Origin: Paenibacillus cookii
GTDB lineage: Bacteria; Bacillota; Bacilli; Paenibacillales; Paenibacillaceae
Assembly: GCF_018333375.1 (NCBI RefSeq)
Contig: NZ_BORW01000038.1
Span: 1-46,971, forward strand
Direction of reading: 5' to 3'
DNA: 46,971 nucleotides
Part shown: positions 24,117 through 32,538 of the stretch, piece by piece
Layout of the letters: the number at the start of each line of letters is the position of its first letter
Numbering within the stretch: position 1 is the first letter of the stretch
Position numbers and translations under genes: made by a program
Notes under the pieces: model-generated
The model's input: the letters and a program-made list of their open reading frames with translations, nothing else
Databases searched by the model: none
What the model was told of the DNA's origin: nothing

Positions 24117-24881
24117 ATGGTACAGGATGCGAATCGTTTTGGTGAAAGAATCAGTCAGCTGCGTCATAGCAAAAGCATGACCCAAGAAAAATTAGGGCTG
24201 CTTCTTAATGTTTCGGCACAAGCCGTTTCCAAATGGGAAAAAGGGGACTCCTTGCCCGATATTTCTCTTTTAACGGAGTTGGCAAACGTTTTTGACTGCA
24301 CTACAGACTACCTGCTCGGAAGAGGCAGCCATTTGCAAGCCATGTTACCTCAAATCAGAATGGAACTCCGGAAGACGACGCAAGAGGAACAGATTAATTT
24401 TTTGGGCGAGGTGATTGCTGCTACATCTCATCATGTGCAGACACCGGCATCACACCCATCACTAACTCAAATCCATCTAGGTCCAACTGGATTAGGTTTG
24501 TGGGCTAAAGACAGATTGGTTTGTATCGCAACATCGCTTTTCTTAAACGAAGCTACAGATGCAATGCATGAATCCGTAGAATTTCCAATGAACGTTTTAC
24601 CTGCCGATATGATTACGGTTCTGTATGAGTTATTGGTTAACAATGAGAACCTGCAGCCAGACTTCACTCCAGTAGAAGAATCGATCCTTCGCTCCCGGCT
24701 GCCCTCGGACATGAATTTTGACAAGGTAATCGTGGATTGCATTGAACTGGGCTTCGTGGATAGGGTCCGAGGTGGGTATAGACTTAATGTTAAAGGTGAT
24801 CTTGCAACCCGTTTATTTTCAATCGTTCATAGGGTTGTAAGTAAACCAAGCTCGTTTTCCTTTGATTATTCGTTAAAATAA
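24117..24881 (+). CDS. XRE-family transcriptional regulator with a C-terminal sensor-like domain
   Basis: The 254-aa product has an N-terminal helix-turn-helix (ISQLRHSKSMTQEKLGLLLNV, then SKWEKGDSLPDISLLTELA) of the Cro/CI type. The C-terminal domain of about 170 residues contains no motif I can name and may sense a ligand or mediate dimers. GGGAGGTG precedes the ATG. It is a single gene with its own terminator; targets are unknown. Confidence 0.75.
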   Translation: MVQDANRFGERISQLRHSKSMTQEKLGLLLNVSAQAVSKWEKGDSLPDISLLTELANVFDCTTDYLLGRGSHLQAMLPQIRMELRKTTQEEQINFLGEVIAATSHHVQTPASHPSLTQIHLGPTGLGLWAKDRLVCIATSLFLNEATDAMHESVEFPMNVLPADMITVLYELLVNNENLQPDFTPVEESILRSRLPSDMNFDKVIVDCIELGFVDRVRGGYRLNVKGDLATRLFSIVHRVVSKPSSFSFDYSLK

Positions 24882-24934
24882 TGGTTCCTGCCCCGTGGTT
24901 TAGATACGCAACCTGTTGCTACGCTGACAGGATG

Positions 24935-24965
24935 ACAGCAGTCAAGTAATTGGCTGCTGTTTTTT
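24935..24965 (+). terminator. Terminator of the XRE gene
   Basis: ACAGCAG (24935-24941) pairs with CTGCTGT (24954-24960), followed by TTTTT. Confidence 0.75.
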
Positions 24966-25088
24966 GTTATACGAAAGGGCAGATCATTATAATTGTACTT
25001 TACCTATATTTTAACGGTAACTCCATGCTATGCTTTTCATACACGTTGTATATGCAGGAAAAAGACGAAGATAAAAAGGATGAAATAG

Positions 25089-26021
25089 ATGGCGGCGTAT
25101 AATAAACCAACAGTGGAAATTTCCGAAGTGCGAGCTGTATTGCGCAAGCATTTTCGATCAGATGTAACCGCAATAACGCCATTGGAAGGCGGGAATATAA
25201 GCGCGGTATTCTCCTTCGCATGTTTGGATCAGGAATACATCATTAAATTTTGCGATTTAACCGGGAGTTTTGAAACGGAAAAATTGATTTCAAACCTTTT
25301 ATCCTCGCAGGGAGTTCCGTTTGCCCGCTGCATGGAGCTAGGAAAATTTAAATCAATGAACTACCTGATTTCGGAAAAGATCGCGGGACGGATTCTGAAC
25401 GACTTCTCTTATGAGCAGCAACAGCGAATGCTTCCGGAGGTCGTTCAAATTTTAACGCAAATGAACCAGGTAAAGCCAGAAACAACCAAAGGATATGGGA
25501 CGATAAATGCTAGTGGTGATGGTACTTATAGTTCCTGGAGGGAGCATATTATTGCGACCTTCGCTGAGGAACAAGCGGATAGCTTATGGGAAGGCTGGCA
25601 CAGCTTGTTCGAAACATCCTGTCTGGAGAAAGACGTGTTTGATGAATGTTACAGCAGATTGTTAGCCTATGCTACGTACAATGAACCGCATCGATTTTTT
25701 ATTCACGGCGATTTTCACCAGTACAACATTTTATCTGACGGGCAACGAATAACCGGGATCATTGATAGCAACGGCAAATATGGAGATTTTCTGATCGACC
25801 TTGCCACATTGGACTGGCACATCAAAACACACTTGAAGCTCGATGTGGTCCAAATATACCAAGATTATCAGCAAGAAATAGGCATGGACATACCGAATTT
25901 TAAAGAGAGGTTCATGGGTGCAACCTATTATAATGGATTGATCGGATTACGCTTTTATGCAAAGATGGGATGGAATGATGCTTATTACGAACTCCGTGAT
26001 GAGCTATTGAGTTTAAGATGA
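25089..26021 (+). CDS. APH-fold phosphotransferase
   Basis: The 310-aa product has the aminoglycoside-phosphotransferase/choline-kinase fold. It begins with LEGGNISAVFSFACLDQEYIIKF, and has the catalytic loop FIHGDFHQYNIL and the metal-binding Asp in GIIDSNGKYGD. It resembles hygromycin and macrolide kinases in motif order, but the substrate cannot be assigned. AAAAGGATG precedes the ATG. Such genes are common in soil Paenibacillus, and many are not resistance genes. Confidence 0.75.
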   Translation: MAAYNKPTVEISEVRAVLRKHFRSDVTAITPLEGGNISAVFSFACLDQEYIIKFCDLTGSFETEKLISNLLSSQGVPFARCMELGKFKSMNYLISEKIAGRILNDFSYEQQQRMLPEVVQILTQMNQVKPETTKGYGTINASGDGTYSSWREHIIATFAEEQADSLWEGWHSLFETSCLEKDVFDECYSRLLAYATYNEPHRFFIHGDFHQYNILSDGQRITGIIDSNGKYGDFLIDLATLDWHIKTHLKLDVVQIYQDYQQEIGMDIPNFKERFMGATYYNGLIGLRFYAKMGWNDAYYELRDELLSLR

Positions 26022-26152
26022 TCCTTACATCGTAACTCATGATTAAAAAATAGTATTTCTGAGGACATCGGCATCGTGCTGTTGACCGAAATGGGAGATG
26101 AGCTGTTGAAGCGGCTGGATCTAACCCGATTTACCGTTGTACGCGGCACGAA

Positions 26153-26737
26153 CTATTCCCCTATGGCGGGTGCTAAACCTGCAGCCACGACCACCAACAC
26201 TTCTCGCGCCATGTCTTCCGCCGATTTAGATTCCGGATGTCTGCTCCACTCGACGGCTGATCCAAATATCCCCCAGCTTGCAATCCGGGCTGCAGCCTCC
26301 ACCGTCTCTTGCGAAACGGATGGTTCCGATTGTTCGCTTAACCAGGTAAATAACAGGGCATATAGCTCCTTTTGCATTGCGACCTCAAATAACGATTCAT
26401 ACTGACGATCAGCTAAAGTCATATACGGACGAGTACAGTACAGGAAATCGAAAACGATTAAAATAAGCGTTCGCAGGCTCCCTATATCGGATAAAGCAGC
26501 ATTAGGCAGCTCATTCTTCAGCTTCTCCAAAAATTTTTCCCTCATCCAGCTCTCAAGAAATGCGAATTTGTCTTCAAAATGCGCATAGAACGTGGAGCGA
26601 TTTACGGTCGCGTAAGACGTAATATCTTGTACGGTAATAGAAGAGACATTCTTCTTCTGCTCAAGCAATTCCATAAAAGCGTGCATCAATAGTTGACGCG
26701 TCCGTTTCACGCGAGGATCGTTTGTGTTAGTGAGCAT
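26153..26737 (-). CDS. TetR/AcrR-family transcriptional regulator
   Basis: The 194-aa product has an N-terminal TetR helix-turn-helix (RTRQLLMHAFMELLEQK, then VQDITSYATVNRSTFYAHF) and a helical C-terminal ligand domain. GGGAGA precedes the ATG. It is divergently transcribed from the SDR at 26985, so it probably represses that gene and itself from the 247-base intergenic region. I could not find a convincing palindrome there; the best words are GTTGTAC (26847) and GTACAAC (26930), too far apart to be one site. Confidence 0.85.
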   Translation of the reverse strand: MLTNTNDPRVKRTRQLLMHAFMELLEQKKNVSSITVQDITSYATVNRSTFYAHFEDKFAFLESWMREKFLEKLKNELPNAALSDIGSLRTLILIVFDFLYCTRPYMTLADRQYESLFEVAMQKELYALLFTWLSEQSEPSVSQETVEAAARIASWGIFGSAVEWSRHPESKSAEDMAREVLVVVAAGLAPAIGE

Positions 26738-26984
26738 CTGCTTCTCCCTCTTTCTCAGGATCTATTGGTTATCATGCGTTTTGGAAAGCCAAAGGACAAC
26801 AAATAAGCACCTCTGTTGTTTAAGCCACAAATACGGTTTTTTACTGGTTGTACAGCCCAAACCTCTTGGATAAGATTAGCACAAACAGTTTAGTTTTTAC
26901 TACATTGTTGGGTCAATCGTTGGTACAACTGAGACCGTTTGTTTAGCAAGATGATACCGGATAAACCAAGGGAGGAAGATGAAG

Positions 26985-27743
26985 ATGGGGAACAATGCAG
27001 GAAGTAAATACGCAGGCAAGAAAGTGGTGATTACGGGAGGCAGCAGCGGGATCGGCCTCGCAACAGCAAAGCTGCTGGCGGATGAAGGAGCACGCGTCCT
27101 TATTACCGGTCGTACCCAGGCCAAGCTTGACTCAGCCCGTGAAAAAATTGGCAACGACGCAGTCGCAGTGCTGAGCGACGCAGCAATGTTAACAGATATC
27201 GACGAGTTGGCCGAACGGATAAAGGCCGAGTTCGGAACGATCGATGCCCTGTTCGTAAACGCCGGCATCACGCGCTTTATCCCCTTCGAGTCGATGACCG
27301 AGGAAGTGTACGACGAGCTGCTTACCATCAATACCAAAGGTCCGTACTTTACCGTGCAGAGACTGACACCGTTGCTAAACACAGGAAGCAGCGTGGTATT
27401 CACCACGTCGATCGCGAACGCAGTGGGTATCCCGATGCTCAATGCGTATGCGGCCAGTAAAGGAGCGCTGCGCTCCATGACTCGCAGTCTGGCCCGTGAG
27501 CTGTTGCCGCGGAAGATTCGCGTCAACGCGGTCAGCCCCGGCCCCATCGACACCGGCATCATGGACAAGTCGATGCCGAAGGAAGCTGCAGAACAGACCA
27601 AAGCGGAGATGAGTCAGCAGATCCCCATGCTGCGTTTCGGTGACCCCCTCGAGGTTGCCAAAGCAGCCGCGTTCCTTGCGTTCGACGCGACTTACACAAC
27701 CGGAGCCGAGTTCCCCGTGGATGGAGGAGGCTCTCAGATCTAA
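26985..27743 (+). CDS. SDR-family oxidoreductase, divergent from TetR
   Basis: The 252-aa product has a TGGSSGIG nucleotide motif, VNAGI, a catalytic Ser in FTTSIAN, the active-site YAASKGAL and a C-terminal TGAEFPVDGGGSQI typical of glucose-dehydrogenase-like SDRs. GGAGG (26971-26975) lies nine bases before ATG 26985; the ATG at 26979 is too close. Pairing with the TetR gene suggests induction by a small molecule. Confidence 0.85.
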   Translation: MGNNAGSKYAGKKVVITGGSSGIGLATAKLLADEGARVLITGRTQAKLDSAREKIGNDAVAVLSDAAMLTDIDELAERIKAEFGTIDALFVNAGITRFIPFESMTEEVYDELLTINTKGPYFTVQRLTPLLNTGSSVVFTTSIANAVGIPMLNAYAASKGALRSMTRSLARELLPRKIRVNAVSPGPIDTGIMDKSMPKEAAEQTKAEMSQQIPMLRFGDPLEVAKAAAFLAFDATYTTGAEFPVDGGGSQI

Positions 27744-27860
27744 GTTCGTGCCCGGGCTCGTAGTTGGCTATAAGCCGTTTGCGAGGAGTTTTTTTACCCG
27801 GCATTTGAATAGGAACACTGACTCTAGTTTTCGGATTGAACGGAGGAAGGACGGAACCAC

Positions 27861-28760
27861 ATGACAACACCATGGACAGAAGACCACATGCCGGATCAGA
27901 CCGGACGGGTGGCGATTGTGACTGGATCAAACAGCGGGATTGGTTGGGAGGCGGCGCGGGCGTTAGCCAACAAGGGAGCGACGGTCATTATGGCCTGCCG
28001 CAGTATCGCCAAAGCCAACCCTGCCGCTAACCGGATTAGAGCACTTAAGCCGTCGGGCAAGGTCGTAGTCATGGCGCTCGATCTGGGTGATCTGGAGAGC
28101 GTCCGCGCTTTTGCGACGGCCTTCCGTCAGAACTACCATCGGCTTGATCTCCTGATCAACAACGCCGGCGTGGCGAAGCCGCCTTACAGGAAAACAGCGC
28201 AGGGTTTCGAGCAGCAATTCGGGGTCATTCACCTGGGGCACTTCGCGCTGACCGGTTTGCTGCTGGATAGGCTCGGCGCAACGCCGGGCGCTCGGATTGT
28301 GACCGTAAGCAGTTTGTCGCATCGGTCGGGAATCATTCACTTTGATGACCTGAACCTGGAGCGGAATTACAAGCCAGCGCGCGGCTATGCTCAGAGCAAG
28401 CTGGCGAATCTGCTGTTCACCTATGAGTTGCAGCGCCGGCTTGTTGCGGCAGGCCAATCCACGCTGGCAGCAGCTGCGCATCCGGGCTGGTCAGCGACCA
28501 ATGCGCTGCGGCATTCCAGCATGATGCGACGCCTGAATCCCCTTTTCGCGCAGCCCTCGAAAATGGGTGTATTGCCGACCCTTTATGCAGCCACTGCGCC
28601 AAACGTCCAAGGCGGAGATTACTTTGGGCCAACACGTCTCGAATTGCGCGGATATCCTAAAAAGGTAGATTCAAATACGCGCTCGCATGACGAAGCAGCC
28701 GCGCGGCGGTTGTGGACGGTTTCCGAGGAGCTGACACAAGTGAAGTATGCGTTTCGCTGA
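27861..28760 (+). CDS. SDR oxidoreductase, retinol-dehydrogenase-like, with an atypical active site
   Basis: The 299-aa product has TGSNSGIG (residues 21-28), LINNAGVA and an active-site Y176/K180 in GYAQSKLANLLF. The position normally held by Asn in F-G-x-N-H-L-G-H-F is Ile123 (FGVIHLGHF), so one member of the N-S-Y-K tetrad is missing. The rest is like Rdh/light-dependent protochlorophyllide-reductase-like SDRs. It follows the other SDR by about 117 bp in the same direction. GGAGGAAGG precedes the ATG. Activity may be weak or altered. Confidence 0.8.
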   Translation: MTTPWTEDHMPDQTGRVAIVTGSNSGIGWEAARALANKGATVIMACRSIAKANPAANRIRALKPSGKVVVMALDLGDLESVRAFATAFRQNYHRLDLLINNAGVAKPPYRKTAQGFEQQFGVIHLGHFALTGLLLDRLGATPGARIVTVSSLSHRSGIIHFDDLNLERNYKPARGYAQSKLANLLFTYELQRRLVAAGQSTLAAAAHPGWSATNALRHSSMMRRLNPLFAQPSKMGVLPTLYAATAPNVQGGDYFGPTRLELRGYPKKVDSNTRSHDEAAARRLWTVSEELTQVKYAFR

Positions 28761-29104
28761 TCTCGGGCATAGGAGAGGGGATGTTTGCTAAAACAAACCT
28801 CAAATTGGAGAATTTAGATACGTCTAACAAAGAGGTGAACAATCAGACATATCCAGTCCTGCTACTATGCGGACGATCCGCTTCCACCGATACGGCGAAC
28901 CAGCAAGTTGTCCTGCGCATGGAATAGGTCAAGATCCCTTCCCCATGCCCAGAACGCATTTGATTAATGGTGCGAGCTTAGCTTGACGATAGTTGAATAA
29001 ACGAAAAGGAAGAGCTGCCGGTGCTGACCGGCAGTTCTATTACGCTAACGGGCAATTTATTTGATTTGTTATACTTGGTCTATATAGTTAGGAGGCGAAA
29101 AGGA
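28761..29104. other. Gap with a strong hairpin and a GNAT ribosome site
   Basis: No gene is recognised. CTGCCGGT (29015-29022)/ACCGGCAG (29027-29034) is a strong hairpin, possibly the terminator of the SDR pair or of minus-strand transcription. AGGAGG near 29091 serves the next gene. Confidence 0.4.
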
Positions 29105-29536
29105 ATGGGAATAAGATTAGCAACTAAAAATGAACTCCAATGGGTAAATGAACAGTATCAGAAAATAGGCTTTTTGCCGAGTAATTTAGAAAGTGAAAAA
29201 ATTGCAATAGTTACACATCAGGATGAATTTGCAGGGGTTGGAAGGATTGTTTATCTGAATGCAGAAGAGGCTGAAATTGGCGGTATATATATATTGGATG
29301 AGTTCAGAGGACTATCGCTTGCAAATGAGTTGGTTGATTACTTGGTAAAGGAAGCTAAAAAAAATAATTTAAAAGAAGTGTATTGTCTGCCATTTGAAGA
29401 GTTAAAACATTTTTATGAAAAATTTGGTTTTAAAGAATTTGACTATGAGGGCAAACCAATTAATAATCAGATACTAAAGAAGTTTCAATGGTGTTTAGAC
29501 AACTATGAAAAAAAGGTTTTATTGCTTAAGTTATAA
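29105..29536 (+). CDS. GNAT-family N-acetyltransferase
   Basis: The 143-aa product has the GNAT pattern: VGRIVYLNAEEAEIGGIYILDEFRG, where beta-4/beta-5 and the pantetheine loop lie. LANELVDYLVKEAKKN is the alpha-3 helix, and HFYEKFGFKEF is the closing motif. It would transfer an acetyl group from acetyl-CoA to an unknown acceptor. The start at 29105 follows TTAGGAGGCGAAAAGGA. It is AT-rich. Confidence 0.75.
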   Translation: MGIRLATKNELQWVNEQYQKIGFLPSNLESEKIAIVTHQDEFAGVGRIVYLNAEEAEIGGIYILDEFRGLSLANELVDYLVKEAKKNNLKEVYCLPFEELKHFYEKFGFKEFDYEGKPINNQILKKFQWCLDNYEKKVLLLKL

Positions 29537-29549
29537 GACTTCTTCAAGA

Positions 29550-29714
29550 ATTGACCGCAAATTCCGGTTGCGTGGTGGATGGGCAATCGATGTTTTAGCC
29601 GGGAAGATTACCCGTCCACATGACGATATAGACTTGATAACATGGATACGGAACAGAGAGCAGTTAGAATTCGCTCTTGCTGAAGCTGGTTATGAGCAAA
29701 GTCAGAACCAGTGA
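29550..29714 (+). pseudogene. Fragment of a nucleotidyltransferase-like resistance gene (AadB/LinB type)
   Basis: About 55 residues carry the core GGWAIDVLAGKITRPHDDIDLITW with the paired acidic residues of the nucleotidyltransferase fold, then EQLEFALAEAGYE. Both the N-terminus and the C-terminal half are missing, so it is a remnant with no likely activity. It overlaps the end of the GNAT gene. Confidence 0.55.
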
Positions 29715-29869
29715 GCCGTTCTGAAGATACTGACACGATTCCACAGCGCAAAGCGATCTTGAACCCGTACAAGGAAGATTTATCTCACCGCCAGAACGAA
29801 TTGGCCAAAGCGCTCGACGCCGTCAATAACAAACTAACCAGAAGAAGCAATGGTCCACGGGCTCCGTGA
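29711..29869 (+). CDS. Short ORF of unknown function (52 aa), possibly a remnant
   Basis: The GTG-started frame is hydrophilic (KAILNPYKEDLSHRQNELAK and a basic end). It overlaps the previous fragment by four bases. I do not recognise it, and it may be a decayed gene end. Confidence 0.25.
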   Translation: MSRSEDTDTIPQRKAILNPYKEDLSHRQNELAKALDAVNNKLTRRSNGPRAP

Positions 29870-29947
29870 ACTTGATACACAAGCTATTTTGCTTCATCGG
29901 CGGCTCTGGTTTATTCATGAAATGGCTTCTTATTATTGCGGTATTCA

Positions 29948-30304
29948 TTAATAAACCTGAAATGTACAATGCTGGAATGCCATTTTCCCTATTGACGGGT
30001 GGTTTTCTTCCCTATATCCATAGTCTTTCCCCAGTACATCGTGATTCGACCACATACGTTTAAAATCAGGGCTAACCGCTTGCAGCTTCTCAGCCAATTC
30101 CTCGAATAACGAATCCCCTGCATACCTATCATATGTCCTTTGAAATTGAGCCAAGGATTTGTGAGCAATTTCCTCCCAATTCTCAATTCGTTTCTGCATT
30201 TCCGGAAGTTTAAAAAATCTCCATAGGCAATTGCGTTCTTCCGGCGGCATAGAATCAAATTCTCCGGGAAGGGCGGAAGCCGCTTCATTCCAAACTAAAA
30301 TCAT
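29948..30304 (-). pseudogene. Fragment of an MmyB-type ligand-binding domain (XRE regulator remnant)
   Basis: The 118-codon frame matches the C-terminal MmyB ligand-binding domain of XRE regulators: WNEAASAL, PPEERNCLWRFF, IAHKSLAQFQRTYDRYAGD and SPDFKRMWSNHDV. There is no N-terminal helix-turn-helix: a stop lies immediately upstream. The frame ends at HCTFQVY before the usual tail. It cannot bind DNA on its own. Confidence 0.6.
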
Positions 30305-30464
30305 TCATTTATCATCATGTCCGCACAATACAAAATGTTGTCTCATTAGTTCAAAGAATAATATGGTTTGGGCGTTTATCATATCAGATAACACGATCTA
30401 ACTTCATGTTCTCGTCGGTAGATATTCACGACATATGATGACTAAGAAAGGCGTGATGATAGAG

Positions 30465-32471
30465 ATGAAAAAAATCTATGTGGTAAACAAAACTCATTTG
30501 GACATTGGTTTTACCGATTTGGCAGAAAATGTCTTGCACAAGTATTGCCATGAATACATTCAAAACGCAATCACTTTAGCGGAAGACTTAAGAAAAGAGG
30601 GCAAAGAATTTGTTTGGACAACAGGCAGCTTTATCATTGAATATTACTTCAAAAACATGGATGAAGAAGCCTGTAAAAAGCTAGATGATGCCATAAAGAA
30701 AGGTTACATACGCTGGCACGCGATCCCATGTACGTTTCACTCTGAAGCGATGACATCTCAAACGTTACATTACATCATTTCCAACTCCAAGAAGTTAGAT
30801 GCTCGGTATGGATACACAACAACAAGCGCAAAGATGACGGACGTCCCAGGACATACGATTGGGATTGTCGATGAGTTATATCGTCAAGGAATTAAATTCC
30901 TGCACATCGGTGTAAATGGCTCAAGCTCCATTCCGGAAGTTCCAGATACATTTCTATGGAAGCATGGCGAAAGCGAGATCATTGTCTCTTATTCAGACGA
31001 CTATGGCGGCGTCATCGGAGTGGATTGCATGGATAACAAGCTGGCGTTTATGCATACGCATGATAATAGTGGTCCAGGAACAAAGGAGAAAATTAACGCG
31101 TATTTGTCAAAAATGGCCAATGAGTATCCAGACTATGAGCTTGAAATGACTTCCATGGATCAGTTTGCCAATGAACTTTGGGAAGTACGCGACCAACTGC
31201 CAGTGATTACAGAGGAGATTGGGGACACATGGATTCACGGAACGATGTCTGATCCGAAAATCATTCGGGATTACCGGATTTTAACGAATTACATGTTGGA
31301 TCACCAAATCAAAAATGATGATGCTAATTTCTATGCGATGTTAGTTCCAGAGCACACTTGGGGAATGGATATCAAACGCTATTTCAGTGACTATACGAAT
31401 TATGAAAAGAAAGATTTCCAGCGGGCGCGCAGTTTAGACCAAATTACGGATGCTGATTTAACCTACGCTTATGGCATTGTTAAAGATGCAACGGTTGGCG
31501 AAATGAAATTCACTTATAATGAGTGGACGGACCGTTCGTACAAATTTTATGAGTCTTCCTGGAAAGAACAACGCAAGAACGTTGATCGTGCAATCGCTTG
31601 TTTGGAGCCTGAAGATCAACATAACATTAAAAAAATGATCGAAGTCCCCTATCATATCTTTGATAACCAAGGGACTGAATGTGGTTTGGAAGAATTGATT
31701 TCGATCAACGGGTATCAAGTGATGTTTGCTAGCGATGGTTCTATTAACCACTTAGAGAAGGATGGGGTCCTTTACTTTGATCAGGACAACAAACTCGGGG
31801 TGCTGAGCTATACCATTGCCGGGCAAAATGACTATGATAACCTGCGTTACAACTATTTGCGTGAGCTGCAGCATAATTGGTGGGCCATTGACTTCTTAAA
31901 GCCAGGAATGGAGATTCAAAAACGCATTCAATGGAATGAAAATTTCACACCACATGTTATTAAACTAGTTAAGGAAAATGATTCGATGATTGCAACGTTA
32001 AAATATAGCCAAAGAGCTGTGGAGGAGTATGGTGCTCCAAGAGTGGTCAAGGTTAAATATCAATTTGGAGATAAAGTTGAAATTGCACTTTTATTACAGG
32101 ATAAAGATGCCATTCGTTATCCGGAAATTTATTCTTTTGACATGACACCACGTCTGAATTCGCCATACTTAACGAAGATTCGAAAAATGGATACCGTGAT
32201 TTCACCTTTTGCAGTGGTAGGTCACGGAAATAAGCTGCAGCACATGATTGAAGAGTTGATTTACGATGGCAGCGATAAAAAAATCAATATTAAACCTATT
32301 GATGCCCCCCTGTTGGGAATCGGAACTAATAACAATCTAAGCTATAATAACAAATACCATCCAGACAACCATAAATTTACGTTTACACTATTGAACACCA
32401 CATGGGGAACGAACTTCACGATGTGGTATGAAGAAGATATTTTCGCTCGGTTTGAGTTAGTACTGGGATAA
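30465..32471 (+). CDS. DUF5054 protein (GH38-like alpha-mannosidase-type catalytic core)
   Basis: The 668-aa product opens with KTHLDIGFTDLAENV, the H-x-D motif of GH38-type glycosidases. DVPGHTIGIVDELYRQG and a catalytic-region EHTWGMDIK follow. The C-terminal half is beta-rich. It has no signal peptide. DUF5054 proteins have no established substrate as far as I know. Start choice is uncertain: ATGs at 30435, 30456 and 30465 are possible, none with ideal spacing to AAAGG. It converges on hcp, separated by a bidirectional terminator. Confidence 0.75.
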   Translation: MKKIYVVNKTHLDIGFTDLAENVLHKYCHEYIQNAITLAEDLRKEGKEFVWTTGSFIIEYYFKNMDEEACKKLDDAIKKGYIRWHAIPCTFHSEAMTSQTLHYIISNSKKLDARYGYTTTSAKMTDVPGHTIGIVDELYRQGIKFLHIGVNGSSSIPEVPDTFLWKHGESEIIVSYSDDYGGVIGVDCMDNKLAFMHTHDNSGPGTKEKINAYLSKMANEYPDYELEMTSMDQFANELWEVRDQLPVITEEIGDTWIHGTMSDPKIIRDYRILTNYMLDHQIKNDDANFYAMLVPEHTWGMDIKRYFSDYTNYEKKDFQRARSLDQITDADLTYAYGIVKDATVGEMKFTYNEWTDRSYKFYESSWKEQRKNVDRAIACLEPEDQHNIKKMIEVPYHIFDNQGTECGLEELISINGYQVMFASDGSINHLEKDGVLYFDQDNKLGVLSYTIAGQNDYDNLRYNYLRELQHNWWAIDFLKPGMEIQKRIQWNENFTPHVIKLVKENDSMIATLKYSQRAVEEYGAPRVVKVKYQFGDKVEIALLLQDKDAIRYPEIYSFDMTPRLNSPYLTKIRKMDTVISPFAVVGHGNKLQHMIEELIYDGSDKKINIKPIDAPLLGIGTNNNLSYNNKYHPDNHKFTFTLLNTTWGTNFTMWYEEDIFARFELVLG

Positions 32472-32485
32472 AAAGTCCAAAAGAA

Positions 32486-32522
32486 AAGAAGACAACAGGG
32501 TCCTCCTGTGTGTCTTCTTTTT
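32486..32522. terminator. Bidirectional terminator between the DUF5054 gene and hcp
   Basis: AAGAAGACA (32486-32494) pairs with TGTCTTCTT (32511-32519). T-rich sequence lies on both sides. Confidence 0.75.
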
Positions 32523-32538
32523 GGTTCAGAAGCAGAAA

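Noticed and set aside
26076..26405. 109-aa ORF opposite the TetR gene
   Set aside because: Most of it is the antisense of TetR; the first 25 codons look coding-like but match nothing I know.
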